A stretch of 5,977 bases of DNA, taken from NCBI GenBank assembly GCA_002898115.1, contig BDTL01000038.1, positions 1 to 5,977 on the forward strand. The letters run 5' to 3'. The position numbers were made by a program, and so were the translations under genes. Source of the stretch: a bacterium BMS3Bbin02 (lineage in GTDB: Bacteria > Actinomycetota > Acidimicrobiia > Spongiisociales > UBA5794). The notes beneath the pieces are model-generated. The model saw only the letters and a program-made list of their open reading frames with translations, searched no databases and was not told the origin of the DNA. This document shows, piece after piece, positions 5,559 to 5,977 of this stretch (within the stretch, counting starts at the first letter, position 1; every line of letters begins with the position of its first letter).

Positions 5559-5977
5559 TTATGCCGCAGGCATCAGATAGCGGTACGCGACTACGAAGTG
5601 GAACACCGACGCCACGATCGTGAGGATATGGAACACCTCGTGATAGGAGAACACCCGCGGCCATAACCGCGGACGCTCAGTGACCAGCAGCACCATGCCC
5701 CCGGTATATACCGCACCACCGATACCGAGCAGTATGATCGGCGTGATCCCGAGTGTGTGCGCGAGGGGGATCATCACGAGGACCGACAACCATCCGAGTG
5801 TTGCTTTGAGGGCAATTGACATGGCTTCCCCGGGTGTTCTTGTCACGATCTGGTGGACGATACCGATGACAGCGATGGTCCATCCGACGACCAGGGCGAC
5901 AAGCCGCGTGGTGCCTTCGAGACCGACGAGCGCAACGGGGGTGAACGTCCCGATGATGAGAATGAAGATTATTGAAT
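5559..5977 (-). CDS. Hemolysin III / PAQR (TrhA-like) membrane protein, C-terminal part
   Basis: The frame is open from a TAA at 5559-5561 to the right edge, giving 138 residues of the C-terminal part; the N-terminus is outside the window. A GTG at 5846 is in frame but is internal, because the codons upstream of it encode conserved family sequence. The first visible segment reads SIIFILIIGTFTPVAL, the hallmark GTxTP region of hemolysin III / YqfA / TrhA proteins. About four further hydrophobic helices follow (LVALVVGWTIAVIGIV, LGWLSVLVMIPLAHTL, ITPIILLGIGGAVYTGGMVLL and the last helix). The HEVFH near the C-terminus supplies the Hx3H pair that coordinates zinc in PAQR relatives. It is an integral membrane protein. 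TrhA-type members are linked to membrane-lipid and fluidity homeostasis, and the haemolysin name is historical. It precedes the S10 peptidase on the same strand with a 73-bp gap. Confidence 0.9.
   Translation of the reverse strand, partial: SIIFILIIGTFTPVALVGLEGTTRLVALVVGWTIAVIGIVHQIVTRTPGEAMSIALKATLGWLSVLVMIPLAHTLGITPIILLGIGGAVYTGGMVLLVTERPRLWPRVFSYHEVFHILTIVASVFHFVVAYRYLMPAA

Noticed and set aside
5559..5846. GTG at 5846 as the start of the hemolysin III gene
   Set aside because: The frame upstream to the window edge encodes the conserved GTFTP segment and transmembrane sequence, so the gene is truncated by the window rather than starting there.

Overview
The window looks like chromosomal DNA from a high-GC actinobacterium. 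Mycobacteriales (Rhodococcus, Gordonia or Williamsia type) is my best guess. This rests on the GC-rich, codon-biased genes, promoters with a -10-like TANNNT element and weak -35, and actinobacterial-looking protein families. The species is an inference; nothing here proves it.

Layout, left to right. (1) 2-406 (+) is the 3' end of an unrecognised, mostly helical protein entering from the left edge. (2) 515-2319 is a compact response module. A MarR-family regulator (1837-2319, +) is divergent from a two-gene operon on the minus strand: an NmrA-like atypical SDR NAD(P)H oxidoreductase (846-1709) followed by a 92-residue dimeric alpha-beta barrel protein of the antibiotic-biosynthesis-monooxygenase type (515-793). 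The 127-bp divergent region holds two palindromes that together form a larger inverted repeat. One lies in the spacer of the likely SDR promoter and the other overlaps the likely marR -10 box. The simplest reading is a MarR repressor controlling itself and a small redox or quinone/electrophile-handling operon. (3) 2448-3602 (-) is a stand-alone AAA+/ORC-like ATPase with a C-terminal winged helix, probably expressed from a leaderless mRNA. (4) 3603-3976 has no convincing gene but is dense in inverted repeats. (5) 3977-5485 (-) is an S10-family serine carboxypeptidase with a complete Ser-Asp-His triad but no visible signal peptide. (6) 5559-5977 (-) is the C-terminal part of a hemolysin III / PAQR-type membrane protein running off the right edge. 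It is upstream of, and co-directional with, the peptidase.

Most of the window is ordinary accessory or housekeeping-type content. No CRISPR array, rRNA, tRNA or transposase was seen. The parts most worth a second look are the MarR operator architecture, the hairpin-rich intergenic region with mutually exclusive G/C-tract pairings, the leaderless orphan ATPase and the apparently cytoplasmic S10 peptidase.
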